DNA from: Eggerthellaceae bacterium UBA3686
GTDB lineage: Bacteria; Actinomycetota; Coriobacteriia; Coriobacteriales; Eggerthellaceae
Assembly: GCA_002371495.1 (NCBI GenBank)
Contig: DFIX01000007.1
Span: 1-64,000, forward strand
Length of the DNA stretch: 64,000 nt
Reading direction: 5' to 3'
A program made the position numbers and the translations under genes. Below are positions 26,160 to 34,209 of the stretch, piece by piece. The notes under the pieces were generated by a model. It searched no databases. It was not told the origin of the DNA and saw nothing but the letters and a program-made list of their open reading frames with translations. The stretch's first letter is position 1. Every line of letters begins with the position of its first letter.

Positions 26160-28262
26160 CTAGTTGATGCCGGGCGTCGCCACGGCGATGTCGATCATAC
26201 GCTTGATGCGACCGAGCGATGCGTTGGCGGGATGGAAGCAGCCAGGCGCCAAGATGAACCCGGGGCCACCGAGCTCGTCGATGACCTGCTTGCATTCGGT
26301 ATCCCACTCGACATCGGTGCCCATGATGCTGTTCCAGGGCGTGACCGCGCCCATAAGCGCGACGGCATCTCCGTACTTCTGCCGCGTCTCGGCCAGGCTC
26401 TCGCAACCGTCGGCCGGATGGAAGAACGAGATAACCTCGGGCTTCATGGATTCGATAATCAGGTCGAAATAGGGATTGCCCTGGCAGGTATGCGTCATGT
26501 TCATGCCGCCCTTGTTGCGCACGCGCTGCGCAAGCTCGGCTGCGCACTCGTACTCGGTTGCGCGCCACTGCTCGCGCGTAAATTGATTCGATGTGGCAAA
26601 GTACTCGTCCCACAGGATGCCGTCGATGCCGGTATCCATGAGCATGTCGGCAAATTGCCCGAGCGTCTGGGCCACGTTCTCGGCAGCAGCGCGGATGTCC
26701 TCGGCATGCTCGGCGGCATCGCGCACCAAGCGCTTCTGGCCGCGCATCATCGACAAGGTGGAAAGCGGCCCCATGATGTAGGCGAACACGGGCTTGTCTG
26801 CGCCAAGCTCGTCAACGACCATCTTGCAGGCATCGCGCAGAAGCGTCATGCGCTCGCAGCCGGTAGCGTCTACGGGTTTCACGGTGGCGTAGTCATCGAC
26901 CGATTTCAGCAGCATGTTCGCGTAATCGGAACGTCCCGGGTTGTTCCTCTTGAACAAGACGGGCTGACCCCAAGCGCTCGCTTCGAGGGTGAAGTCGATC
27001 GCCATGACGATGCAGTCCTCTTCGGGGAACAGCTTGGCCATCTCGATGTAGCTTCGAGCGACGAGCTCCGCGTCATGAGACCACTCCGGGAACGTCGCCC
27101 CGACAAGGACGCGATTCGAGCCCGCAACGAACGGATGCACCGGCACACGGTCGACAGGCGCATGCTCGACGGCCGCGAAGAAGCGCTCGCGCGAGGTCAT
27201 ATTCGATACCGGCAGCTCCTTTGCAGCCTGCGCAGCTGCCGTTGCTTGCTCGTCGACGGCGTCGTCGTAGAAGTGGCTGACCGCCGAGAAGAACGCGTCG
27301 ATGTTTTCCCAAGGACTGAGCTGCGGGATGTCGCAACCGCTCGAAATGATGAAATTGGGGTACTTCGAGCACGCTTCGAGCAATTCGACCGTGGCGCCGT
27401 ACACGGCTTCGGGGGTACCATGGCAGAACAGCGCAGCGGGATCGATGTTGCCGAAGCACAGTCGGTCGGCCGGAATATGCGGCATCATCTCGGCCATATC
27501 GATCGCGTTGCCCAAATGGAAGCCGGCTGCGCCCGTCTGAACGATGCTGTCGATCGTATGAGAAACGCTCGAGCCGCAATTGTGCAGGATTACGATGAAG
27601 TTGTCGTCCTGCGTTTCGTCGACGATACGCTTAACATAAGGGTTCGAGAACTCTTCAGTAAGATCAGGGGAAAGCAAGCCCGCCAAAGGCTCCGCCATCA
27701 AAATGCCGTCAGCTCCGGCCGCCTTGAACTCCTTCGTGTATTCGATGATGTAATCGGTTACCTTGTCGAGCACCGCATGTACAAGTTCCGGCTCGTCATA
27801 GCATAGAAACATCACTTCGTTCACGTCCATGAGCCTGCCGGCGAGCGAAAACGGTCCGATGTTGCCCGCGATGACCGGCTTGTCGTTTACGCGCTGCGCG
27901 ATGCGGCGCACGCCCTCGATGCAAATGCCCGTACGGCCCTCGCACGGGTTGGGCACCACGAGGTCGTCGATGTTGCTATCTTCGTCGACAATGGATCCGA
28001 TGACCGTGGGAACCTCGTCATCGCTGTAACGGATCGTGCTTCCGAATGCCTCGGCTTCGACCGACAGGTCCATGAACGCAAGAACTGCCGGCATATCAAC
28101 GTGCTCGTAGATGTAATACATTGCGTCCGATTGCAGCTCGGGCGAGTAGATAAGCTCTTTGGTGGTCACTCCCATTTTCTCGGCAGCAGGAAACGTCAAG
28201 ACGGGCATTGCCTTCTTTTCCTTGGCAGCAATCTGGTCCGCGACCCATTTCTTCATATCCAT
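26160..28262 (-). CDS. Tandem two-domain UroD-fold (MtaA-like) methyltransferase
   Basis: 700 aa, twice the normal family length: two complete UroD-fold domains fused, residues about 1-350 and 355-700. Each keeps a His-x-Cys...Cys zinc set: H227, C229, C310 (LHNCG, SSGCD) and H591, C593, C675 (THTCQG, APGCF), with almost equal spacing (83 and 84 residues). This is the motif of thiol- or methyl-corrinoid-binding MtaA/MtbA-type methyltransferases. The two halves are clearly diverged, so the fusion is not recent. The start at 28262 follows GAGAGGGGG. It may hold two different donor or acceptor sites. A TTATGCA dyad lies 149 bases upstream. Confidence 0.85.
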   Translation of the reverse strand: MDMKKWVADQIAAKEKKAMPVLTFPAAEKMGVTTKELIYSPELQSDAMYYIYEHVDMPAVLAFMDLSVEAEAFGSTIRYSDDEVPTVIGSIVDEDSNIDDLVVPNPCEGRTGICIEGVRRIAQRVNDKPVIAGNIGPFSLAGRLMDVNEVMFLCYDEPELVHAVLDKVTDYIIEYTKEFKAAGADGILMAEPLAGLLSPDLTEEFSNPYVKRIVDETQDDNFIVILHNCGSSVSHTIDSIVQTGAAGFHLGNAIDMAEMMPHIPADRLCFGNIDPAALFCHGTPEAVYGATVELLEACSKYPNFIISSGCDIPQLSPWENIDAFFSAVSHFYDDAVDEQATAAAQAAKELPVSNMTSRERFFAAVEHAPVDRVPVHPFVAGSNRVLVGATFPEWSHDAELVARSYIEMAKLFPEEDCIVMAIDFTLEASAWGQPVLFKRNNPGRSDYANMLLKSVDDYATVKPVDATGCERMTLLRDACKMVVDELGADKPVFAYIMGPLSTLSMMRGQKRLVRDAAEHAEDIRAAAENVAQTLGQFADMLMDTGIDGILWDEYFATSNQFTREQWRATEYECAAELAQRVRNKGGMNMTHTCQGNPYFDLIIESMKPEVISFFHPADGCESLAETRQKYGDAVALMGAVTPWNSIMGTDVEWDTECKQVIDELGGPGFILAPGCFHPANASLGRIKRMIDIAVATPGIN

Positions 28263-28410
28263 CTGGAGTCCCCCTCTCGTGCTTGCCGCACAACCCTGAC
28301 GGCAAAGTGGTCTCAGCTTCATCGCGCCGTGCGCGATTACCTGCCCAAGAGGTTACCCGCTCAGCCGCAACGGGTCACGGTAGCTTGTGCATCCAATCGA
28401 AATTCCCCTG

Positions 28411-28427
28411 TTATGCAATTTGCATAA
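28411..28427. promoter_or_regulatory. TTATGCA-N3-TGCATAA operator, site 1
   Basis: Perfect 7-3-7 palindrome, 149 bases upstream of the two-domain methyltransferase start. Near-identical to sites at 30140 and 31514. A half-site TTGTGCA lies at about 28385. Confidence 0.65.
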
Positions 28428-28476
28428 TTCACCAGGTAGAGCGCTCGTCAAACCACAACGCGCAATGTGGGCGGCA

Positions 28477-30096
28477 TCATGCGCCCAACGCTGCTTCGCG
28501 AATGCGGAAACCGAGCAAAAGCGCAAAGCGCAAATCGGGGTCAGACGTATCCACGCCGAATCGCGATTCGATGCGATCGATTCGGTATTTCACATTGTTG
28601 CGGTGCATATGCAGCGCCTCGGCTACTTCGGACGTGCGACGCTCGTGAAGCAAATACTCGTTCAGGAACCAGTAATTATCGGTGTTGAACTGCTCGTCAT
28701 AAGCGGCCAACGCCTCTATGATAGAGCTCGCGTAGGCAGCGCCGACCAGCTCTTTGGCCGACTGCGGCAACGCAGCCGTCAGGTATTCGATCGCGCAGTC
28801 ATCGAACGGCATAATCTGCCTCCAACGGCGTCGTCCGCGGGGAATCGAGCGAGCACGACCCGACAAGAGCATATTCAGCGCCTCCTTCGCCTGGGCGAAA
28901 GCCACACCTGCACCCGAAAGCTTCGAGAACATGGAGCTGCGACCGCACATAATGCCGTAGCGGGCAAGCATCTCGTCGAGGCGAGACGAAAGGGACCTGG
29001 CGCCAAGCGGGCATAAATCTTGCGCGCAATGATAGGCGCAATCCCCGTTTCGGCAGTTGAAGCACAAGATTGCGACCGCTCCATCAACAAGGACCGTCTT
29101 GGCCGGCGCCACCAAACGGGACACGTCCGATAGCAATCGCGATGCGGGCACCGATTCTTCTTCGGGTTTCAGGTAGAAAACGCAGAAGTGCGCTTCGAAC
29201 GGAATTCCAACGAGCTTGCAGCGCTCTTCGACCACGGACGGTTCGTCCAGCCCGTTTGCAAACAGGTCCTTCAAGAACGTGTCGGCCGCATCGCCCGAGG
29301 GCTTGTCTTCGGGATAGTCCCGTTTCGCAAAGTACTCGACGTACGACGCAAAGACCTCGTATATGTCGAGGAGCCATGCTTGCGGTTCCACAACGTTGCA
29401 CATCATTACGATAATCAGCGAAAACGAGGATCGCGTCTTGAACGATCGGACAACGGTCACGTACTTGCAGATCTCGAATGTATCGTTGATTACGAACCCG
29501 TCCTGCGACGACCACGGCTCGAAGCGTTTATGCAGTTTGAACTTGCTGATGTTTTCTTCGGTATGGTACCCGTGGTTGATGAGCTCGACGGTAACCTGGT
29601 CGTCGCACGGTACGTCTTTGGAATACGCCAGCAGCTTCAGGGCCGCATCCACCATCACCACGTTGTTGCAGAGGAAAGGAGAGCTTACGTCGAGCAAATC
29701 CTGCAAGCTGCCGCCCTCAAAGCGAATGGCGTCCATCGCGCGCGTCCATCGTTCGAACTTAGCATCCAGGTCAAGAAGCGCATTCAGCACGGCAAGGAGC
29801 GATCCGCCTTCGAGCACCGAAAGCAGCGCGCCTTCGGCCGGCCGCGAATCATCTGGGTTTACATAAGCTGCCGCAAGGCCCGCTTTGCACGCAAGGGTAA
29901 CATCGGCGCGGCTTCCGCAGAGATACAGGATTGACGCTTCCTGTTCTGCAGCCGTGTTGTCAGACGAAACGCTCTCGCTCGCTTCGTCGCCGACATATAG
30001 CCTGAAGCCCGAAAACTGCGATCTTCCGTCGTCTGCCCGCACTATGCGGCCAAACGTCTGAAGCTCGTGCTCGATTATGTTCAACGTTAGATTCAT
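28477..30096 (-). CDS. PucR-type transcriptional regulator
   Basis: 539 aa. A long sensory N-terminal part precedes a middle domain (about 290-420), and the C-terminal PucR helix-turn-helix is LHERRTSEVAEALHMHRNNVKYRIDRIESRFGVDTSD. The start at 30096 follows AAGGTGGTGGG. It lies between two UroD-fold methyltransferase genes, all on the minus strand, and the same TTATGCA dyad occurs before all three. It is therefore the best candidate to bind that operator and to regulate itself and both neighbours. Confidence 0.9.
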   Translation of the reverse strand: MNLTLNIIEHELQTFGRIVRADDGRSQFSGFRLYVGDEASESVSSDNTAAEQEASILYLCGSRADVTLACKAGLAAAYVNPDDSRPAEGALLSVLEGGSLLAVLNALLDLDAKFERWTRAMDAIRFEGGSLQDLLDVSSPFLCNNVVMVDAALKLLAYSKDVPCDDQVTVELINHGYHTEENISKFKLHKRFEPWSSQDGFVINDTFEICKYVTVVRSFKTRSSFSLIIVMMCNVVEPQAWLLDIYEVFASYVEYFAKRDYPEDKPSGDAADTFLKDLFANGLDEPSVVEERCKLVGIPFEAHFCVFYLKPEEESVPASRLLSDVSRLVAPAKTVLVDGAVAILCFNCRNGDCAYHCAQDLCPLGARSLSSRLDEMLARYGIMCGRSSMFSKLSGAGVAFAQAKEALNMLLSGRARSIPRGRRRWRQIMPFDDCAIEYLTAALPQSAKELVGAAYASSIIEALAAYDEQFNTDNYWFLNEYLLHERRTSEVAEALHMHRNNVKYRIDRIESRFGVDTSDPDLRFALLLGFRIREAALGA

Positions 30097-30139
30097 GCGA
30101 TGCCCACCACCTTGCTCACCTGCTATTATACCCTCAGAA

Positions 30140-30156
30140 TTATGCAATATGCACAG
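30140..30156. promoter_or_regulatory. TTATGCA-N3-TGCAcAg operator, site 2
   Basis: Imperfect copy of the palindrome, 43 bases before the PucR start at 30096; the left arm is exact and the right arm is TGCACAG. Position fits autoregulation. Confidence 0.5.
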
Positions 30157-30253
30157 ACCGCCACGGTTTCGATCGTGGCTATGTAAAAAGCAGTGCGCTT
30201 GTCGCGTCGCCGAGGTTTACGCTCGCTCTTTTCGCTAAAACCCGGGCATCGAA

Positions 30254-30286
30254 AAGCCCGCCCGAACGATTTGTCCGGGCGGGCTT
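30254..30286 (-). terminator. Terminator of the MtvB-type gene at 30388
   Basis: Perfect 11-bp stem AAGCCCGCCCG / CGGGCGGGCTT followed by TTTTC on the minus strand. Confidence 0.75.
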
Positions 30287-30387
30287 GCAAAGGAGACGAC
30301 TCAAGTCGGGAGGGAGCGCGTCCCGTATTGCCTTTCAGAGCGTCTCGCGGCCCGGCATCTTGGTACTGCCGAGCTTGCGAACACTAT

Positions 30388-31398
30388 TTACAGGTTGTGC
30401 TCAGCGAAGTAGATCTTCGAGTACTTCTCGATCTCTTCCTGCGTGGTGTCGTAGACGCCCGGGAAGGTGGAGATGGGCAAGCCCTGCGACAGGCACGGAA
30501 TGAAGTGCAGCGGACCGTTCTCGTCGCACGTGCGCTTGACTTCCTCGGCAATCTTCTCGCGGGTCCAACCCTCGTAGTCGACGGAAGCAGAGTCGATGCC
30601 GCCCATGAACGTGATGTCCTTGCCGTACTGCTCGATCATGGCCGGGATGTCGTTGGTGTTCATGACGCCCTGCCACACGTCGATACCCATCTCGATCATG
30701 TACGGCACGATGGTCTGGCCGTAGGAGTCGGAGTGGTGCGCGACGATCTCGACGCCGCGGCTCTTCCAGTACCCGTAGATCTCCTTGTAGGGGTCGAGGA
30801 AGAACTCGGCGAACATCTCGGGGTCGGTGAAGGTGTTGATCTGGGTGCCCCAGTCGTCGTGGTGGAACAGCGCGTCGGGGTGCAGGTGGTCGCAGATGAC
30901 CTCGGCCGCCTTGAGCTCGAACTCGGTGATGTACTTGATGAGCTCCTTCAGCTCGTCCGGGCACTCGTAGAACGCGATGAGCACGTTCTGAATCTCGCAA
31001 AGGTAGTGGCACTGCTCGAAAACGCCGGGGGCAAAGAACGCCGTGGCGTACTGCTGCGTGCGGTCAATCTTCTCCCAGACCTCGAGGTCCTCCTCCCACA
31101 TGGATTCGGGAATCGTGTAGGGATCGGGCGCGGTCACGTAGTCTTTCCACTCCTCGATGTCCTTGCACACGATCTTGTCGGGGGTGTGCACGGGGAAGGC
31201 GCCCGGCTGGCCCTCGGCCCACGACACCGTGACGCCCCAGTTGTTCACCTTGTTGATCTCGCCCGGGCGCGGGAAGTTGCGCCAGCGGTACGTGGCGGTG
31301 TTTCTGAACGGGATGTTGAACGCCTCGTACTGCTTGACGAAGTGCTCAGGCTTGCCGCCCTTCAAGACCTCATTAAAGTTTTCGCGGGGTGTGAGCAT
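30388..31398 (-). CDS. UroD-fold (MtvB-type) methyltransferase
   Basis: 336 aa, a close relative of the protein at 25018: the order DHLHPDALFHHDDWGTQINTF (about 165-185), then EIVAHHSDSYGQTIVPYMIEMGID (about 215-240), then GGIDSASVDYEGWTREKIAEEV, is the same. HHSD again stands in place of His-x-Cys. Start at 31398 after AAAGGAAG. A perfect TTATGCA dyad lies 116 bases upstream. It is presumably a second donor-specific demethylase with its own substrate, feeding the shared corrinoid protein. Substrate unknown; O-methyl aromatics are the best family-based guess. Confidence 0.87.
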   Translation of the reverse strand: MLTPRENFNEVLKGGKPEHFVKQYEAFNIPFRNTATYRWRNFPRPGEINKVNNWGVTVSWAEGQPGAFPVHTPDKIVCKDIEEWKDYVTAPDPYTIPESMWEEDLEVWEKIDRTQQYATAFFAPGVFEQCHYLCEIQNVLIAFYECPDELKELIKYITEFELKAAEVICDHLHPDALFHHDDWGTQINTFTDPEMFAEFFLDPYKEIYGYWKSRGVEIVAHHSDSYGQTIVPYMIEMGIDVWQGVMNTNDIPAMIEQYGKDITFMGGIDSASVDYEGWTREKIAEEVKRTCDENGPLHFIPCLSQGLPISTFPGVYDTTQEEIEKYSKIYFAEHNL

Positions 31399-31513
31399 AT
31401 GCTTCCTTTCTCTCACGCCGCCCAAAATGTACAGTGCGGCTAATTTAGCAGCATTATAGTTTTAAGTTGCCTTGATTGCTTCATGAGCGCTGCCCAGCAA
31501 ATCGTTGCCGCCA

Positions 31514-31530
31514 TTATGCAAAATGCATAA
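31514..31530. promoter_or_regulatory. TTATGCA-N3-TGCATAA operator, site 3
   Basis: Perfect 7-3-7 palindrome, 116 bases upstream of the methyltransferase start at 31398. Confidence 0.65.
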
Positions 31531-31619
31531 ATGACCGTCTAACGAAAACCTGCGTTATAACCCCCTCCGAATCCCAGGGGATAGCTCGCAGCTATAGCGC
31601 AACGTTTATCAACGGACAA

Positions 31620-32168
31620 CTACTTGCCGGCGGCCTTACGCTGCTTGGCAAGCCCTTCCTGCAGAATGGGCTCCGCTTTTTTGAGGTAGTTGTCGTAATC
31701 GTAATGGTCGCGCCCCTTTAAGTCGAGCTCGGCCACCTGATACAGCACCTTCAATGCGGTTTCGTACTTTCCGTTGTCCTGCAGGATTCCAATTATCTTC
31801 TCGGCAAAATGCATGCGCGTGTAATTGCTGTGCTCGCCTTCCCACCACTCGTTGTAGTCGCGCATCAATTTTTTGACATCGCGCTTCTGGTTGTAACGAT
31901 CGAGGATGGGCATGCAGGTCTCGTGCTCGTCTTGAACGTCGGCCTTGTTCCTGGAGTTGTTGCGCACCGTATGAACGGTGAACAGGATTCCGATAATCAG
32001 GATTGGGAACAGCAAGATAAGGAGCTGATCTGGATTGAACTGCTTGATCAGCAGCACGCAGATGACGATTGCCACGATCAGGCCGCCAGTCCGAAGGCCG
32101 GTCTCGAGCGGCGAGCGCTTGCGCCGGTTGGCATACGCCTGGGAGATTGCGTCCCCTATTCCTGCCAT
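31620..32168 (-). CDS. Hypothetical membrane protein (182 aa)
   Basis: Not recognised. A basic N-terminus (NRRKRSPLETGL) precedes two close membrane helices (about residues 30-70: GGLIVAIVICVLLI and LLILLFPILIIGILF). A charged, helical cytoplasmic domain follows (about 75-182), with a repeat-like helix pair (FAEKIIGILQDNGKYETALKVLYQVAELDL) that resembles a TPR unit. AGGGGG precedes the ATG at 32168. It is downstream of the GPH carrier on the same strand but separated by a hairpin, so a link to methyl metabolism is uncertain. Confidence 0.72.
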   Translation of the reverse strand: MAGIGDAISQAYANRRKRSPLETGLRTGGLIVAIVICVLLIKQFNPDQLLILLFPILIIGILFTVHTVRNNSRNKADVQDEHETCMPILDRYNQKRDVKKLMRDYNEWWEGEHSNYTRMHFAEKIIGILQDNGKYETALKVLYQVAELDLKGRDHYDYDNYLKKAEPILQEGLAKQRKAAGK

Positions 32169-32253
32169 TTTCACACCCCCTATTATCTGCAGCTCTAAGA
32201 AAAGAACATGGACAAAATGAGCTTACTAACTATAACACGCCGTTAGGTTAAAC

Positions 32254-32284
32254 GGTGCGCGGCCTCTTTAGAAGACCGCGCACC
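32254..32284 (-). terminator. Terminator after GPH carrier gene
   Basis: Stem GGTGCGCGG / CCGCGCACC, 14 bases past the stop at 32298, with a weak GTTT tail on the minus strand. Confidence 0.55.
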
Positions 32285-32297
32285 TATCGCCAGTCAA

Positions 32298-33803
32298 TTA
32301 CTCAGTTTCGTTTTGCTGACGCTCAGCAATCTCCTTCTGAGCCTTGGCCAGGACATCGTTGTTGATCCTGTAACCGAAGATGAGGATCAGCATCGAGATG
32401 ACGCACAGAATCGCGGGAAGCACGAACCAGCCGTTAACAATGCCCTCCTGCAGAGCAGGCGTGGACTGATCGGCGGTCATGCCGGCGACGAAACCAGCGG
32501 CACCCAGGATAGCAGGGATGACAACGCCACGTGCGAAGAAGCCAATCTTGAGGGGCAGAACCTGCAGACCGGAAATCCAACCAGCGGAGTTCTTGCCGGT
32601 CTTCCACTCGGAGTAGACGACGCAGTCGCCGTACATCGCGGGGATAACCGCGTAGATCAGGCCGTAACCAGCCTGGGCAATGGTCATGCAGACCACGACG
32701 ACCATCATGTTCGTGTACATGAAGCGGGCAATGAGCAGCATCGCGATCATGACGAGGAAGGCCGCGATGACAGCGTTCTTGGAGCCCTTGAGGGCCTTGG
32801 AGATCGGGCCGCCGAGGTAAGCGCCGACGACAGTACCGACGTTGGTCGCGAAGATGTAGTTAGCCAGCATCGCAGGGTCGAATGCGACGTAGGTAAAGTA
32901 GTACACAGCAGTGCCGCCGACGACGAAGTTGAAGATCCACTTCGCAACATCGCCGAGCATCAGGAAGATGACGTTGGGGTTCTGAGCAATGGAGCGCCCC
33001 AGGTCGCCAGCGCTGTTGTTCGTCTTGTCTTCCTTCTTGGCTGCCTTCCAATTGGCGAGTTCTTCCTTGGTGTACTCCTTCTCATAACCCTTGGTGATGA
33101 AGAAGTGTACGTTGTAGAGCGCGGCCATGCAGCAGCCAAACACGAATGCGGCGAACGCGTAGTTGGCAGGTGCGGCAGCCGGATCGGTGTTCTGGTTGCC
33201 AAGGATCATCGCGCCGACCATGGCGACGGGCGGGAAGATGTAGGCGAACAGAATCTTGGAAGCGTTCGACCACATGCCGCGGGTCGAGGCGAGGTGCGCG
33301 CGATCTTCGGGCGTCTTGCCGACGACGGCGATCATCGAAACGTTCGCAACATACGGGAAGTCCCAGCAGCAGTGCGATGCGATGTAGAAGACCGTGATCA
33401 GCACTGCAGTGATGATCGGGTCATCAGAGAACTTGACGTAATCGAGGGCGAACAGAATCGGCACGACCCAAGGCATGACGAACAGGAAGGAGCGGTAACG
33501 GCCCCAGCGCATGGGCTTGATCGTGTTGATGATCGCACCCCACAGCCAGCCGACGATTGCGTCGACGACCGAGCCGACCGTCGACACGATGCCGGCGAGC
33601 ACCGGGTCGAGCATGGCGCAGTTGGTGAGGAAGAACACAAAATAGTAATTCTCCACCGAGTTCATGATGTTGAAGCCGAAGTCGCCAACGCCGTAGAAGA
33701 ACCTCAGTGCCGTCGACAAGGGCTTGTAGTCCGCGGGCAACGCGGGCGCGGCAGATTTTTCCTGCGAAATATCCGCCTGTGCGACTTTAGTCTCGTCACT
33801 CAT
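32298..33803 (-). CDS. GPH-type MFS sodium:solute symporter
   Basis: 501-aa, twelve-helix carrier of the glycoside-pentoside-hexuronide (MFS_2) family. It opens with a 40-residue cytoplasmic arm, then TALRFFYGVGDFGFNIMNSVENYYFVFFLTN, the typical family start, and has the MRWGRYRSFLF loop between helices 2 and 3. Substrates are usually glycosides. In this context it may import the methoxylated or glycosylated methyl donor, which is inference. AAAGGGG precedes the ATG. It is divergent from a PucR gene with a strong dyad between them. Confidence 0.88.
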   Translation of the reverse strand: MSDETKVAQADISQEKSAAPALPADYKPLSTALRFFYGVGDFGFNIMNSVENYYFVFFLTNCAMLDPVLAGIVSTVGSVVDAIVGWLWGAIINTIKPMRWGRYRSFLFVMPWVVPILFALDYVKFSDDPIITAVLITVFYIASHCCWDFPYVANVSMIAVVGKTPEDRAHLASTRGMWSNASKILFAYIFPPVAMVGAMILGNQNTDPAAAPANYAFAAFVFGCCMAALYNVHFFITKGYEKEYTKEELANWKAAKKEDKTNNSAGDLGRSIAQNPNVIFLMLGDVAKWIFNFVVGGTAVYYFTYVAFDPAMLANYIFATNVGTVVGAYLGGPISKALKGSKNAVIAAFLVMIAMLLIARFMYTNMMVVVVCMTIAQAGYGLIYAVIPAMYGDCVVYSEWKTGKNSAGWISGLQVLPLKIGFFARGVVIPAILGAAGFVAGMTADQSTPALQEGIVNGWFVLPAILCVISMLILIFGYRINNDVLAKAQKEIAERQQNETE

Positions 33804-33864
33804 GCTAAATCCCCTTTCTTTATGAGTAGACGCTTACCGAGTTGCCGCCCATGCGGGGCCCCTA

Positions 33865-33872
33865 TGCACAAT
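33865..33872. promoter_or_regulatory. Half-site TGCACAAT
   Basis: Matches one arm of the full dyad at 33959-33978 and lies 62 bases upstream of the GPH start. A further half-site, AAGTGCAC, is at 33927-33934. Confidence 0.35.
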
Positions 33873-33958
33873 CGACAACTCTTACCCACCTTGTATTGCA
33901 TGTTAAAAAATGCCGCTCGCGTTCTCAAGTGCACCAGATACCACACTTTGCCCAATTG

Positions 33959-33978
33959 ATTGTGCACTTGTGCACAAT
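33959..33978. promoter_or_regulatory. ATTGTGCAC-TT-GTGCACAAT operator
   Basis: Perfect 9-2-9 palindrome in the 406-base gap between the divergent GPH carrier and PucR genes, with two extra half-sites nearer the carrier. The rest of this gap shows no gene. Likely site of the PucR protein at 34210. Confidence 0.65.
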
Positions 33979-34209
33979 TTTGAATTCACTTATTATTACT
34001 CAAATGAACAAGTCTTCTTCACATATTATTTTCAGGCCACTTTTCATGCCAAATAGTGTCATATACCAATTGGAAACAGAAACGGCGATTGCTATGAAAA
34101 CAGATCGCAGCGAACGCCAATCCTTGCCAACGACATCTTGGTCGACATCTCGGTGTAAGGGCATCGCTTCACTTTTCAAACATCCTCAATCAGGCTATGA
34201 GGTTCGATT

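Noticed and set aside
32313..33959. 548-aa open frame opposite the GPH carrier
   Set aside because: His/Asp/Arg-rich shadow of the real membrane carrier on the other strand.
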